Below, in pieces: positions 33,889-44,269 of a DNA stretch of 64,000 bases. The notes under the pieces were generated by a model. That model worked only from the letters and a program-made list of their open reading frames with translations, searched no databases and was not told where the DNA came from. Both the position numbers and the translations under genes were made by a program. Location of the stretch: positions 1 through 64,000 of the forward strand of contig NZ_SMGQ01000018.1 in NCBI RefSeq assembly GCF_004339095.1, given 5' to 3'. Every line of letters starts with the position of its first letter. Within the stretch, counting starts at the first letter, position 1. Origin of the DNA: Natranaerovirga hydrolytica (lineage in GTDB: Bacteria; Bacillota; Clostridia; Lachnospirales; DSM-24629).

Positions 33889-36619
33889 AACGGTCCAAGT
33901 GAATGTAATGGGTATCAATATTATTTTTTTCTAATATTTCTTTTTCTCTCTTTTGGCAAGTAAACAATATAACTTGTTTTTTTTCATTGTCAATCCATTT
34001 TAAGACACTATTTATTCTTTTATCATCATATTGAATAAAGGCATCATCTAATAGTATTGGATAGTGAACTGCTTTGTTTAACAAACTCAATACACCTAAT
34101 CTTAATGCCAAATACATTTGATCTATGGTTCCATTGCTTAATTGATGAATAGCAATCATCTTTCTAATATTTTTATCTTCAACAAATATTTCCATTTTAT
34201 CTGTTATTTTTACTTTTTCATATTTATTATTGGTAATGGATCGAATGAAATAATTGGCTTGTTCGTTTAATATGGGCGCAAAATCATTTTGTATCTCTTT
34301 AGAAATAGTGGTTAACGTCTTCTTTGCTAATGCTATGGCCTTTAATTCATTTTCCAATTGATTTTTTTTATTGAGTTCATTATCTAATTCAGTTTTAATG
34401 GCACCAATAGATCTTAGATTCTTTTTTCTTTCATTAATTTCTGCGTCTATAGCAGCATACTCTTTAGACGTTATTTCTAATACCTTTTGAATTTCTTTCA
34501 TTCTGCTTTCTAATGTTTCAATATCCATCTGTATGTCATCAAAGGCTTCTGTTATAGATATCTCTTTTTTTAATGTTTCTAATGTATGTTCTTGAAGCAC
34601 TTCTTTTAAGATTTCATCTTTACTTTCTTTCTTTGATTGTAATGCATTTCTTTTCTTTTTCTTTTCAATTCCATCTTTAATATCTTCTATAGAATCAAAG
34701 GAATACTTTTCTAAAATACTATTTGTTTTCTTTTTTAAAACCTCTACATTTTTTTCTAATGCTTCTTGTTTTGATTCATTATTTGATATGGATTGGTTAA
34801 TAAAATCTATTTCGTTTATTTTTTCTTTGCTCTTTTTTCCCGCAAAAATGATTTTATCTATAATCTCTTCATTGATCTCCATCTTTTTCCATCCAATGGC
34901 CTTCATAAGATTGATCATCTGATTGTAATTTTTATGTTTTTGATTTTGTAGCCTTTCTAACTCAATTTCTTGTTCTTCTAGATCTTTTTTCAAGTCTTCT
35001 ATATTATTTTTTGTTCGCTGTGATGTTTCTTTTAAGACTTGTAATTCAATATTGTCATTTACTTCATAGTGGTGCAGTATTTCTCTTTGTTTAGATGCAT
35101 TGCTATTTAATTTTTCTTGAAGTTGTTCTATGGTATTTTTTATATTTTTTTGATTGGCTTGTTCTAACTGTTCAGACGAACTTTCCTGTTTAACAAGGTA
35201 GAAAAACGACACTGCTAATATGGCTAATACAATATTGATCCATATGCCACCCAAAGACATTATAAATACTGGAATATTGGCTAATAACCCCAGTCCAGTT
35301 AGACTGGAAAAAATGTATTGACGCTTTTTATGATTGGATTCTTTGTTAACTGTGGCGTTGTATTGCGCTTCATAGTTGTTTAATTCACTAATCAAACTCA
35401 TATTTTCATCTTCTAGACTGTCATAATAATAACATTGTTCTATTAAATCATCTGTAGTAGATTCTTTGTTATCTTTTATTTTTTGTAAAATGGTTTTCAT
35501 TTTATTCTTCAAGTGATTTTCTCTGTATTCATAGTCTACATAAGTGTTATATGTATAAGGTAATGAATCTATTTCTGACAATCTTTGCTTTGTTAAATTT
35601 TCTAATTCTAGTTGATTGATTGCCTCTTCTAGTCTCTGGATTTTTGATAAATTTTCTATTTTTTCTTTTTTCAACGTCTCTATTTGATGTTCTAAATGCT
35701 TGATTCGCTCCACTGTTTCCATGCTTTCATTTAATAAGTTTATGTCAATGGATTCGTATGGGTTTAAGTCAAAGAGTTCCCTATCTATGGATTGAAGCTC
35801 TTCTTGTAATTTGATTGCCTTTGTATATTTATTTTTTAATTCTTTTTGTCTTAATTGCTCTTTATATTTTTCTAATGTTATTTTTTCTTCTGTTAAACCT
35901 TCAATTTTTTCTTCTATATGATTTAATGTATCTTTTTTATTTAACAAGTCTTCGTAGACATTTTTTGTGTTTTTTAATTCATCTTCTAAAGCTTCAACTT
36001 TTGTAGTGACTTTTCCCAATGGGGAACTTGATCTTTTATACGTACCAATTGCATCACTTTTTTGTTCTAATTTTTTTAAAACATTCTCTACAGAAATATC
36101 TTGGTCTTTTGCACTGGCTAAATTGGTTACATAATCTTTTAATTCTGATGCCAATTCACTTTCTGTCTTAGCACCTAATTGTTTCACACTAACGGTATTT
36201 TTAAAAGTTGTTTCTGAAATGCCTAGTAAATGACTTAAATCAGTAAGCTTGGTTACAGAATGATAACCTATTGTATCCGTTATGTCTTCTCCTGTAGTCT
36301 CAAGATACACTTTTACTTTATCGTGACCTTTTAGAAACTCTCGCTCTATTCTATATATTGTTTCATCGATCTCTAATTGGATATGACCTTCATAACCTTT
36401 ATGAATATCCCATGGCATATACTGATCATAGGCTTGGGTATATATTTTTTTCTTTGCAAAGGGCTTAAAAAAACCGAATAACATCCCTTCTATAAATTGA
36501 TGTATGGTGGTTTTACCCGCTTCGTTTTCACCGTAAATAATATTGATGCCATTTTTAAGTATTATTTCTTTATTAGAAATTTTTCCAAATCCTTTAATGT
36601 ATAATTTATGGATAATCAA
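33887..36619 (-). CDS. yhaN: SMC/Rad50-like ATPase, YhaN family
   Basis: 910-residue split ABC-type ATPase: N-terminal head with Walker A GENEAGKT (30-37) and QLGAKTESEL, a long coiled coil, and a C-terminal head with signature LSNGTIDQMYLALRLG and Walker B ILLDDAFIQYDD. A paired hydrophobic segment near residues 430-480 sits between coil arms; this is also known for YhaN-like proteins. It forms a Rad50/SbcC-like unit with the nuclease gene upstream, which it overlaps by 4 nt (ATGA). Role: DNA end processing or repair (family knowledge). Confidence 0.88.
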   Translation of the reverse strand: MIIHKLYIKGFGKISNKEIILKNGINIIYGENEAGKTTIHQFIEGMLFGFFKPFAKKKIYTQAYDQYMPWDIHKGYEGHIQLEIDETIYRIEREFLKGHDKVKVYLETTGEDITDTIGYHSVTKLTDLSHLLGISETTFKNTVSVKQLGAKTESELASELKDYVTNLASAKDQDISVENVLKKLEQKSDAIGTYKRSSSPLGKVTTKVEALEDELKNTKNVYEDLLNKKDTLNHIEEKIEGLTEEKITLEKYKEQLRQKELKNKYTKAIKLQEELQSIDRELFDLNPYESIDINLLNESMETVERIKHLEHQIETLKKEKIENLSKIQRLEEAINQLELENLTKQRLSEIDSLPYTYNTYVDYEYRENHLKNKMKTILQKIKDNKESTTDDLIEQCYYYDSLEDENMSLISELNNYEAQYNATVNKESNHKKRQYIFSSLTGLGLLANIPVFIMSLGGIWINIVLAILAVSFFYLVKQESSSEQLEQANQKNIKNTIEQLQEKLNSNASKQREILHHYEVNDNIELQVLKETSQRTKNNIEDLKKDLEEQEIELERLQNQKHKNYNQMINLMKAIGWKKMEINEEIIDKIIFAGKKSKEKINEIDFINQSISNNESKQEALEKNVEVLKKKTNSILEKYSFDSIEDIKDGIEKKKKRNALQSKKESKDEILKEVLQEHTLETLKKEISITEAFDDIQMDIETLESRMKEIQKVLEITSKEYAAIDAEINERKKNLRSIGAIKTELDNELNKKNQLENELKAIALAKKTLTTISKEIQNDFAPILNEQANYFIRSITNNKYEKVKITDKMEIFVEDKNIRKMIAIHQLSNGTIDQMYLALRLGVLSLLNKAVHYPILLDDAFIQYDDKRINSVLKWIDNEKKQVILFTCQKREKEILEKNNIDTHYIHLDR

Positions 36620-37695
36620 AATTTCACCTTCTCTTCTAATAGAGCCTCTAAACCATAATACAACGCTTTGTATGCTTCTTCGCTTTGCGTCGCTTCTTCC
36701 TTTAAGGCTTCTATATATTTTCCTATAATATTATTTTCATTTTCTTTTACCAGGTTGTCTAAATCATAACTTGGTTGTGTATGGTCCACGATTTCTATAT
36801 AAATATCTTTTAAGAAAAAATATGTTTCAATGCTTTCTACATCGAATTCTATTAGCGGATCTTTATACCCTATCATTTCAATTCTATATAGATCATCCAC
36901 ATCTTCTACAGCTTGCTCCACTTCACCTTTTAAAATTTCATTATTAAAAGTTTCATTTACTGTAATTTTTTTATAAGCGTATTTTCTTTTTGCAAAAGGC
37001 ATAAATTCTGCCAAGAACTTTTCTTCTGAGATTTCTCCCTTTATAATGCCGTGTTCACCTGTTTCAGAAAAATCTAAGGGCTCTAAGCTGCCACAGTAAG
37101 CTATATTATCCTCTATAAATCGATGCTTATGAATATGCCCTAAAGCGACATAATCAAATTGCTTGCCTTTAATGGTCTCTATATTAATAGGCAAATACTT
37201 TGACTTTAAATTAACATCACCGTGTGCGATTAATATATTTATTCTTTCTTTGTCTTCTATTGCTACATGATCTAAAATGCCTTCTTCTATATACCTACTG
37301 TTCCAACTCATCCCATATATATGGGTATTCAATGGCTCTAAGACAACTTTTTCAATACGATTTCCCAGTATATAAACATTTTCACTCCAATCCACCCAAC
37401 TGTATATTGAACTTTTATGAATGGGATCATGGTTGCCTCCAATAATAATAATATGGGTGTCCTTTAACTTGCTAAATCTATAATTTACTTCTTTTAATTC
37501 TGATATTTTAATTGAATCATCTTCAAATAAATCCCCTGCAATAAGCAGCAGCTGAACTTCTTCTTTTTCTGCAAGATCTAAAACCTTATAAAAAGTTTCT
37601 TTTATTTCATTTCTTCTTTTTTTTGCTATACTTTCTGTACTTGAATGATTCAGATGCTTTCCTAAATGAACATCTCCTATATGTATAAATTTCAC
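36616..37695 (-). CDS. yhaO: DNA repair exonuclease, YhaO/SbcD family
   Basis: 359-residue calcineurin-like phosphoesterase with all five motifs: IGDVHLGK, AGDLFED, GGNHDP, AHGDV and LGHIHKHR. The rest is a capping domain. It is the Mre11/SbcD-like nuclease partner of the YhaN-like ATPase encoded downstream (4-nt overlap). The ATG at 37695 follows GGAGGGGTAAG. Confidence 0.9.
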   Translation of the reverse strand: MKFIHIGDVHLGKHLNHSSTESIAKKRRNEIKETFYKVLDLAEKEEVQLLLIAGDLFEDDSIKISELKEVNYRFSKLKDTHIIIIGGNHDPIHKSSIYSWVDWSENVYILGNRIEKVVLEPLNTHIYGMSWNSRYIEEGILDHVAIEDKERINILIAHGDVNLKSKYLPINIETIKGKQFDYVALGHIHKHRFIEDNIAYCGSLEPLDFSETGEHGIIKGEISEEKFLAEFMPFAKRKYAYKKITVNETFNNEILKGEVEQAVEDVDDLYRIEMIGYKDPLIEFDVESIETYFFLKDIYIEIVDHTQPSYDLDNLVKENENNIIGKYIEALKEEATQSEEAYKALYYGLEALLEEKVKF

Positions 37696-37755
37696 AACTT
37701 ACCCCTCCAAACTTAAGAACATATATTCTTAATGTCTATTTTATCAAATTTTTAA

Positions 37756-37786
37756 TAAAAAGAAAAGCGGTATAAACCACTTTTCT
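37756..37786 (-). terminator. Terminator after pfkA
   Basis: Minus strand AGAAAAGTGGT / ACCGCTTTTCT (11 bp, one T-G, 4-nt loop), then a T-tract. The pfkA stop codon is at the base of the stem. Confidence 0.85.
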
Positions 37787-38858
37787 AATCTCCAAAGCTT
37801 GTCCCTACTAAACGACCTGCTTGTATTAAAGGATTGTCTAAATTAACTGTTTTTAATTTTCCGGCTACTTCTTCTAAAGGTTTTGACACGATTTTGTTAT
37901 TTTCTAATGCTACCGTGTAGCCAAACTGATTCTTTTCTATTAATTCTATAGCATGTGCTCCAAATTGGGTCGCAAGGACTCTATCATATGACGTAGGTGC
38001 GCCACCTCTTTGTTGATGTCCTGGTATAGTCACTCTTGTTTCAAAACCTAGACGGCTAGAGATCTCTTGAGCTAGGCTAAAAGAAATAGATGGATCTTTT
38101 AAATTTCTTCTATGTTTTTTAAATTCTTTTCTGGTCATTAATGCTTCTTCTTGTGTTCTTGCACCTTCTGCTATGGCTAAGATGGAAAAGTTTTTGCCGT
38201 TGTTATACCTTTCTTTTAAAGCACTTAGAACATTTTCTATGGTAAAGGGTATTTCTGGTATTAATACAACATCTGCTCCTCCTGCCACTCCAGAATACAG
38301 CGTTAACCATCCTGCCTTATTGCCCATTAATTCAACTAACATAACCCTATCATGAGAGTCAGCAGTGGTATGAATTCTATCAATAACATCTGTTGCTATA
38401 TCTACTGCACTATGGAATCCAAAAGTAAGGTCTGTTCCCCATATATCGTTATCAATGGTTTTTGGTAAGGCAATAATATTTAAACCTTCTTCTCTTAATA
38501 AATTGGCATTTTTATGGGTTCCATTTCCTCCTAAAACCACTAAAACATCTAATGCCAATGCATTGTAATTGATTACCATTGCTTTAACTTTGTCTACATT
38601 ATCTTCTTCTATTTTTCTCATTTTTTTAAAAGGTGTTCTTGCTGTTCCTAAAATGGTTCCGCCTCTTGTTAATATACCTGAAAAGTCCTCTGGTTTCATT
38701 ATTTTATAGTCTTTGTTAATAAGACCTTTAAACCCATCATTGATACCGATTATTTCCACATCCATTTTATTATATGCTGACTTTGCAACAGCTCTTATAG
38801 CAGCATTTAATCCTGGACAGTCACCACCACTTGTCAATATACCTATTCTTTTTTTCAT
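37785..38858 (-). CDS. pfkA: 6-phosphofructokinase
   Basis: Phosphorylates fructose 6-phosphate in glycolysis. The 357 residues have TSGGDCPGLNAAIRAV, GGTILGTARTPF, GGNGT (110-114), PKTIDND (132-138) and MGNKAGWLT. Gly113 is the ATP-type residue, while Lys133 is the residue of PPi-type enzymes, and Asn112 replaces the usual Asp of GGDG. This Gly/Lys combination is known in a non-E.-coli-like PFK clade, so donor specificity (ATP or PPi) should not be assumed. Its start overlaps the upstream gene by 4 nt. Confidence 0.92.
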   Translation of the reverse strand: MKKRIGILTSGGDCPGLNAAIRAVAKSAYNKMDVEIIGINDGFKGLINKDYKIMKPEDFSGILTRGGTILGTARTPFKKMRKIEEDNVDKVKAMVINYNALALDVLVVLGGNGTHKNANLLREEGLNIIALPKTIDNDIWGTDLTFGFHSAVDIATDVIDRIHTTADSHDRVMLVELMGNKAGWLTLYSGVAGGADVVLIPEIPFTIENVLSALKERYNNGKNFSILAIAEGARTQEEALMTRKEFKKHRRNLKDPSISFSLAQEISSRLGFETRVTIPGHQQRGGAPTSYDRVLATQFGAHAIELIEKNQFGYTVALENNKIVSKPLEEVAGKLKTVNLDNPLIQAGRLVGTSFGD

Positions 38859-39388
38859 AGATAGTCCTCCTTCTTTATATTGAGGTATAATCTGTTTTCT
38901 ATTTCTTTTAATCTTAAGGGATGAGGTAAACTTATATCAATCAATATTTCTTTTGGAATACCTATAACATCTACTAATTTATGGTTTAAGATAAGATTGC
39001 CTAGGGCATATTCCTTAATTTCCACAACAAGTTTATTATTTTCTATTGTACACTGATACTTAAGCTGTAAGAAATAATTGAGCTTAAGAACATTGATCTC
39101 TACACCTATAACCTGTTTTTTCTGATTAACTTTTATGCGCTGAACCTTTATAGCTTCAGGTAGAATCTCTGCTATTTTATCCTTGTGTAAGGTTACATAC
39201 ATATTAATTAAAGAATCCGTTAGTAAATAATGCATTTGGTCTTCTAGATTAAGAACATATTGTACCTGTTCTTTTTTAATACGATATCCTTCCGGTGAAG
39301 GTCTAGCAATTTGTGTATAAATCGTTAGATTTATAAAAACAATTAAAATAACGATACACATCCATGATATTTTATAAATGATACGCAA
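38855..39388 (-). CDS. Membrane-anchored protein, YpmS-like
   Basis: 177 residues: an N-terminal membrane anchor (about 5-25) then a beta-rich extracytoplasmic part (DQMHYLLTDSLINMYVTLHKDKIAEIL, KLVVEIKEYALGNLILNHKLVDVIGIPKEILIDISLPHPL). It vaguely resembles the YpmS/DUF2140 type; I am not sure. The start is TTG at 39388, 6 nt after GAGGGAG. Its stop overlaps the pfkA start, so the two are coupled although no functional link is obvious. Confidence 0.65.
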   Translation of the reverse strand: MRIIYKISWMCIVILIVFINLTIYTQIARPSPEGYRIKKEQVQYVLNLEDQMHYLLTDSLINMYVTLHKDKIAEILPEAIKVQRIKVNQKKQVIGVEINVLKLNYFLQLKYQCTIENNKLVVEIKEYALGNLILNHKLVDVIGIPKEILIDISLPHPLRLKEIENRLYLNIKKEDYL

Positions 39389-39450
39389 AACTTCTCCCTC
39401 TTTATCTATTTTATTAACTTATTATTACCTAAAGAGGTGAGTCAATGCAT

Positions 39451-41172
39451 TTAATCCTGTAATAAAATAATTTTAGGTATTCCACTCAATGTATTTATAC
39501 CTTCTTCTTTTGTATAAAAATCTTCCAAAAATCCATATGATACAGTGTAAATAAATTCTCTACCATCTGCTATTTTTACTGTTATATAGTTGCCTGCGTA
39601 TGAACTATAGGAAAGTTGTGCAATTTCTATTGAAGGAATAATTTCTCGTTCATGTAAGTCTTGAACCAGCATTAAACGATCGTTATAGGATAAAATTAAT
39701 ACTTCCTCTTCTTCTAGAAAATAATTTGGTATCAACTCTATATTAAACTCAAGATTATTTTTATTAAAATCATAAACATCTGATATATTATTTTCTACTA
39801 TAATCCATTCATCTTCAGCTTTTTCTAAAACAAAATGATACACATTTTGGTAATTCACACCATGAGAAACCAGAATAAATGCATTGCTACTGTCTATTGC
39901 TAAATATCTAGTAAATACTTTATTGGTTCCCCAATAATTTTGTATGACTTCTTCTATTTTTTTTCTCTCTTCGTCTTCCCTAGTTGGTTTTTTGACTGGA
40001 GAAAACTCATATGTTTCTACAGCATTATCCCATACTTCTTTAGGAACCGTTTCATAACTTTCATCTTTAAATACCAATACTTGATAATCATTATAATAAT
40101 AGACTAACTCAATTTCTTTTGCTTCCATATCATAGATATATTCTGATTGATTAGTAAAGTCTTCTGTTATGGGCAAATTATACTCTTGTGCTATATACTC
40201 TGTTGTGATCCGTTCTCCTTTTCTGAAATCATAAGGATTATTGCCTTTTCTTAATAAATTGGCTGCGTTGTTGTTTTGGTAATGATAAAAACGCCTATAC
40301 AGGTCTTGAAAGCTATTCATTTGCTGCTCCATTAAAAAATCTGCCTTCATTTCAAAAATGGTTTCTTTTTCGACTTTGAATAAATCAGGATATGCTTCAA
40401 ACAATTGATCTATTTTATCATCGGTTAATAATGCAAGGGTTCCTTTTATAAGGGTATTATCTTCTAGAAAATCTTCTATATAGTATCTTATATTTTCGCC
40501 TTGTAAGTTTTTATTACTAAATATATCGTATATTAATTCATACTGATCTTCTGACTCCTTATAAAGTAATAGAACTTCTTCTTCATAATGTTCAAAAAGG
40601 TCTTGGAATAAATCTTGTAGTTTGTTTTCATCGACTTCAATAACCAATTCTAATTTTTCATCGTTTATATATGCATCTGTAATTGTACATAAATAAGGCA
40701 AACTTAAAAAACTACAGTGCATTAAATTGCCTTTCTGTTCTATCATATACTCATTAAACCTGTCATCAAATAGTGATACTGGAATGTTCCAGGTTCCCCA
40801 TTTTAATCCACTATAATTTAATTGTATGGCATTGTTATTTGTCTCAATACTGAACTCTGATGTTACGGGTATCATTAGGCCTTTATATTCAATATTTTTT
40901 GTAACTTTTTGCTCATTAAAATGAACCCACAAATCTCCATTATCATCTAACCTATTGTTTGCTAAATGATAATTAAATGTTGCCTCATCAAGCGTAACAA
41001 TAATTTCTGTGTCATTAACCACTTGGGTTTCATAATCAGTGTCCTCTACTTGATTGTAAACATCTTCTAATTGAAACACACTTTTATAATTATACACTAA
41101 CGTGATTAATAAAAGAATTGTTAACGTTGCAACGATGATTAAACCTATTAATATATTTCTTTTATTCTTCAT
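39451..41172 (-). CDS. Membrane-anchored extracytoplasmic protein, unknown
   Basis: 573 residues: one N-terminal membrane helix (about 8-28), then a long acidic extracytoplasmic region. Residues about 58-190 (IVTLDEATFNYHLANN, LMIPVTSEFSIETNNNAIQLNYSGLKWGTWNIPVSLF) read like a larger version of the domain in the next gene. The part after 380 contains YWGTNKVFTRYLAIDSSNAF and a beta-rich end. No enzyme motif was seen. It lies between asnS (25 nt upstream) and the YpmS-like gene, all on one strand, probably co-transcribed. Confidence 0.7.
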   Translation of the reverse strand: MKNKRNILIGLIIVATLTILLLITLVYNYKSVFQLEDVYNQVEDTDYETQVVNDTEIIVTLDEATFNYHLANNRLDDNGDLWVHFNEQKVTKNIEYKGLMIPVTSEFSIETNNNAIQLNYSGLKWGTWNIPVSLFDDRFNEYMIEQKGNLMHCSFLSLPYLCTITDAYINDEKLELVIEVDENKLQDLFQDLFEHYEEEVLLLYKESEDQYELIYDIFSNKNLQGENIRYYIEDFLEDNTLIKGTLALLTDDKIDQLFEAYPDLFKVEKETIFEMKADFLMEQQMNSFQDLYRRFYHYQNNNAANLLRKGNNPYDFRKGERITTEYIAQEYNLPITEDFTNQSEYIYDMEAKEIELVYYYNDYQVLVFKDESYETVPKEVWDNAVETYEFSPVKKPTREDEERKKIEEVIQNYWGTNKVFTRYLAIDSSNAFILVSHGVNYQNVYHFVLEKAEDEWIIVENNISDVYDFNKNNLEFNIELIPNYFLEEEEVLILSYNDRLMLVQDLHEREIIPSIEIAQLSYSSYAGNYITVKIADGREFIYTVSYGFLEDFYTKEEGINTLSGIPKIILLQD

Positions 41173-41196
41173 AACCTATCACCTTTTATTTGTTTT

Positions 41197-42570
41197 TTAA
41201 AATTCTAAATGATTGACCGTTCTTGGATAGGAAATTACGTCTCTTATATTTTTCATCCCTGTAATATACATTATTGCTCGCTCTAATCCTAGACCAAATC
41301 CAGCATGTTGTGTTCCACCATACTTTCTTAAATCTAAATACCACCAATAGTCTTCTTGATTTAAATTGCTTTCTTCCATTCTCTTTACCAAAGTATCATA
41401 TCTTTCTTCTCGTTGACTACCACCAATGATTTCACCTATTCCTGGAACTAATAAATCCATTGCCGCTACTGTTTTTTCATCATCATTAAGGCGCATATAA
41501 AAGGCTTTAATATCTTTTGGATAATCTGTTACAAATACTGGCTTTTTAAACACTTTCTCTGTCAAGTATCTTTCATGCTCTGTTTGTAAATCACAACCCC
41601 ATTGCACCTTATGTTCAAATATTTCTTGGCTTTCTTGTAATAATTCTATTGCTTTTGTATAGGTTACTTTTTCAAAGCTTGAATTGATAACATTATCAAG
41701 CCTTTCTTTTAATCCTTTATCAATAAACTGATTACAAAATTCCAATTCTTCCTGAGCATGATCCATAACATAATGAATAATGTATTTTAACATCTCTTCT
41801 GCTAATGCCATATTTTCCTCTAAGCCTGCAAAAGCTATTTCAGGTTCTACCATCCAGAATTCTGCTGCATGACGCGTCGTATTAGAATTTTCCGCCCTAA
41901 AAGTTGGACCAAATGTGTATACATTTCTAAACGCCAAAGCATAGGGTTCTACATTTAATTGTCCACTCACTGTTAGGTTGGCTTCTTTCTTAAAAAAATC
42001 TTCCAAGAAGCCTTCGTGTTCTTTATTAGGCTCTAAGGTGGTCACACGAAACATTTCACCTGCTCCTTCGCAGTCGCTTCCTGTAATGATTGGCGTATGA
42101 ACATATACAAAGTTCTTGTGGATAAAAAACTGATGTATGGCAAATGATATTAAGGATCTTATTCTAAAAATGGCATAAAATGTATTGGTCCTTGGCCTTA
42201 AATGGGGTATTGTTCTCAGATACTCAAAAGAATGCCTTTTCTTTTGTAGTGGATAATCTGAAGTTGATTGCCCTTCTACTTTTATAAAGGTTGCTTGAAG
42301 CTCAAAAGATTGTTTCATATTGGGTGTCTCAATTAATTTGCCTTGTACTGTTATTGACGAACCTACTGTTAGCTTTGTAATTTCCTCAAAATTATTTAAT
42401 GTCTCATCAAAAACAATCTGAAGGTTATCAAAAAAAGTACCGTCATTTATGACTATAAAACCGAATTTTTTAGAATTTCTTATACTCCTAACCCAACCCG
42501 ATACTTTAATTTCTTTACCAACATATTCATTGGTATTTTTATATAATTCAATAATCACATTCTGATTCAT
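41197..42570 (-). CDS. asnS: Asparagine-tRNA ligase
   Basis: 457-residue class IIb synthetase: N-terminal OB-fold anticodon-binding domain ([25 protein letters not shown]), then motif 1 ([17 protein letters not shown]), motif 2 ([21 protein letters not shown]) and motif 3 ([15 protein letters not shown]). RAENSNT marks AsnRS rather than AspRS. The start is ATG 42570 with AAGGAG upstream; the GTG seven codons before is discarded. No T-box motif was found in its leader. Confidence 0.96.
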   Translation of the reverse strand: MNQNVIIELYKNTNEYVGKEIKVSGWVRSIRNSKKFGFIVINDGTFFDNLQIVFDETLNNFEEITKLTVGSSITVQGKLIETPNMKQSFELQATFIKVEGQSTSDYPLQKKRHSFEYLRTIPHLRPRTNTFYAIFRIRSLISFAIHQFFIHKNFVYVHTPIITGSDCEGAGEMFRVTTLEPNKEHEGFLEDFFKKEANLTVSGQLNVEPYALAFRNVYTFGPTFRAENSNTTRHAAEFWMVEPEIAFAGLEENMALAEEMLKYIIHYVMDHAQEELEFCNQFIDKGLKERLDNVINSSFEKVTYTKAIELLQESQEIFEHKVQWGCDLQTEHERYLTEKVFKKPVFVTDYPKDIKAFYMRLNDDEKTVAAMDLLVPGIGEIIGGSQREERYDTLVKRMEESNLNQEDYWWYLDLRKYGGTQHAGFGLGLERAIMYITGMKNIRDVISYPRTVNHLEF

Positions 42571-42626
42571 AATTTGTAACTCCTTATACACTTTATTTAC
42601 TTAAATAATTCTCTTATATATAGTTT

Positions 42627-42632
42627 ATTATA
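42627..42632 (-). promoter_or_regulatory. asnS extended -10
   Basis: Minus strand TGTTATAAT, an extended -10, 57 nt before the asnS start, without a clear -35. Confidence 0.45.
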
Positions 42633-42798
42633 ACATGTTTTACTTGTTTTTTTTATTATTTATCCTTTTGTTTTATTTATAGTACTGATTCATTTGTGTT
42701 ATACTTATGTTATGTAATAATCTACTAAAAGGATTATTTCCACTTAATTTGTTATATTATATTTTTAACCTTAAAAAATAAAATCAATACTATTTTTT

Positions 42799-42893
42799 GA
42801 AAATGTAATTTGTAAACTTGCTGGCAAAGATTTGTCAATTAGATTTTTATTGAAAACTTTTGCCTGAAGCGTAAGTGACATCATATTACAAGG
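42799..42893 (+). repeat. Structured dispersed repeat, copy C (upstream of M29 peptidase)
   Basis: 95 nt on the plus strand. Hairpin 1 has GAAAATGTAATTT pairing with AATTAGATTTTT with few mismatches; the core is CTTG-CTGG-CAAA. It is followed by TTTTGCCTGAAGCG and ATTACAAGG, the hallmark of the second half. It ends 27 nt before the aminopeptidase start, in the same orientation. Confidence 0.75.
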
Positions 42894-42920
42894 TTAATCT
42901 AAAAAGAAAGGAAGTTTTTT

Positions 42921-44036
42921 ATGGATGAAAGAACCAAACTTTTAGCAAAAAATTTAGTGAATTATTCTGTACGTGTTCAAAAAGATGAAAATGTATTAAT
43001 TCACCATACAGGTCATGCTACTGAATTGTTAGCAAAGGCTTTAATTAAAGAAGTTTATGCTGCTGGTGGAACACCATTTGTTCATAGCTCTAACAGACGC
43101 TTAGAACGTGAAATCATGCTACAAGGCAACAAAAAACAATATGACCTTATGGCAAAAGTCGATGGTTTATTAATGGAAAATATGGATTGCTATATTGGTG
43201 TGAGAGGCGATGATAACGTTTCAGAATTAGGTGATGTACCTGCAGATAAAAGAAAACTGTATTCAAAAAATTATTTAACCCCTGTACATCATGACATTCG
43301 TGTTCCAAAAACCAAGTGGGTCGTTCTAAGGTATCCAAATAATGCAATGGCTCAACTGGCTGATATGAGCTTAGATGGCTTTGAAGATTTCTATTATAAT
43401 GTTTGTAACTTAGATTATTCTAAAATGTCTAAAGCTATGGATGGATTAGTAAGGTTAATGGATCAAACGGATAAAGTTCATATAAAAGGTCCTGGAACTG
43501 ATTTAACTTTCTCTATTAAAGATATCCCAAATATTAAATGCGATGGTCAAATGAATATTCCAGATGGTGAAGTTTTTACAGCCCCTATTAAAGACTCAGT
43601 ACAAGGCAAACTCAGCTTTAATACGCCTTCAATGTACCAAGGGTTTACCTATGAAAATATTGTATTAGAGTTTAAAGATGGTAAGATTATTAATGCTTTT
43701 GCTAATGATTCCAATCGAATCAATGAAGTATTTGATACAGATGAAGGCGCTAGATATATTGGTGAATTTGCTATTGGTGTCAATCCTTATATCTTAAAAC
43801 CAATGAAAGACATACTGTTTGATGAGAAGATTATGGGCAGTTTTCACTTTACACCTGGTAATTGCTATGATGAAGCACCTAACGGCAATAAATCTTCTAT
43901 TCATTGGGATTTGGTTTGTATACAAACACCTGAGTTTGGTGGCGGAGAAATGTACTTTGATGATGTTCTTATACGAAAAGACGGATTATTTGTACTGCCT
44001 GAATTAGAAGGGCTTAACCCTAGTAACTTAAAGTAA
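42921..44036 (+). CDS. ampS: M29-family metallo-aminopeptidase
   Basis: 371-residue thermophilic-type (M29) aminopeptidase. It has the family pattern with metal ligands in MNIPDGEVFTAP, AIGVNPYI and SSIHWDLV. It probably frees N-terminal residues from peptides in the cytosol (no signal peptide). AAAGGAAG lies before the ATG. It is monocistronic, with copy C upstream and a terminator downstream. Confidence 0.93.
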   Translation: MDERTKLLAKNLVNYSVRVQKDENVLIHHTGHATELLAKALIKEVYAAGGTPFVHSSNRRLEREIMLQGNKKQYDLMAKVDGLLMENMDCYIGVRGDDNVSELGDVPADKRKLYSKNYLTPVHHDIRVPKTKWVVLRYPNNAMAQLADMSLDGFEDFYYNVCNLDYSKMSKAMDGLVRLMDQTDKVHIKGPGTDLTFSIKDIPNIKCDGQMNIPDGEVFTAPIKDSVQGKLSFNTPSMYQGFTYENIVLEFKDGKIINAFANDSNRINEVFDTDEGARYIGEFAIGVNPYILKPMKDILFDEKIMGSFHFTPGNCYDEAPNGNKSSIHWDLVCIQTPEFGGGEMYFDDVLIRKDGLFVLPELEGLNPSNLK

Positions 44037-44068
44037 GCTGTATCCTTATATTATAAAAGTTGACGGTT

Positions 44069-44096
44069 TTTATTGTGCATAGTCACAATAAATTTT
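44069..44096 (+). terminator. Terminator after M29 peptidase
   Basis: TTTATTGTG / CACAATAAA (9 bp, 6-nt loop) followed by TTTTTG. Confidence 0.8.
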
Positions 44097-44269
44097 TGTT
44101 GGCTTTTATTTTTTTCTACTACATATCTACACTTTTACTGATTATCTTCTGATTTATTTATTATTGCATATTTACTTTATGTGTATTATACTCTACTCTG
44201 TGCGTCTTAAATAATTATTATTTTTTTATTTAAGGTGCAATTTCAATCTTACATAAAGGAGTATACATT

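Noticed and set aside
42592-42798. T-box leader for asnS
   Set aside because: No T-box sequence or terminator/antiterminator pair in the short asnS leader.
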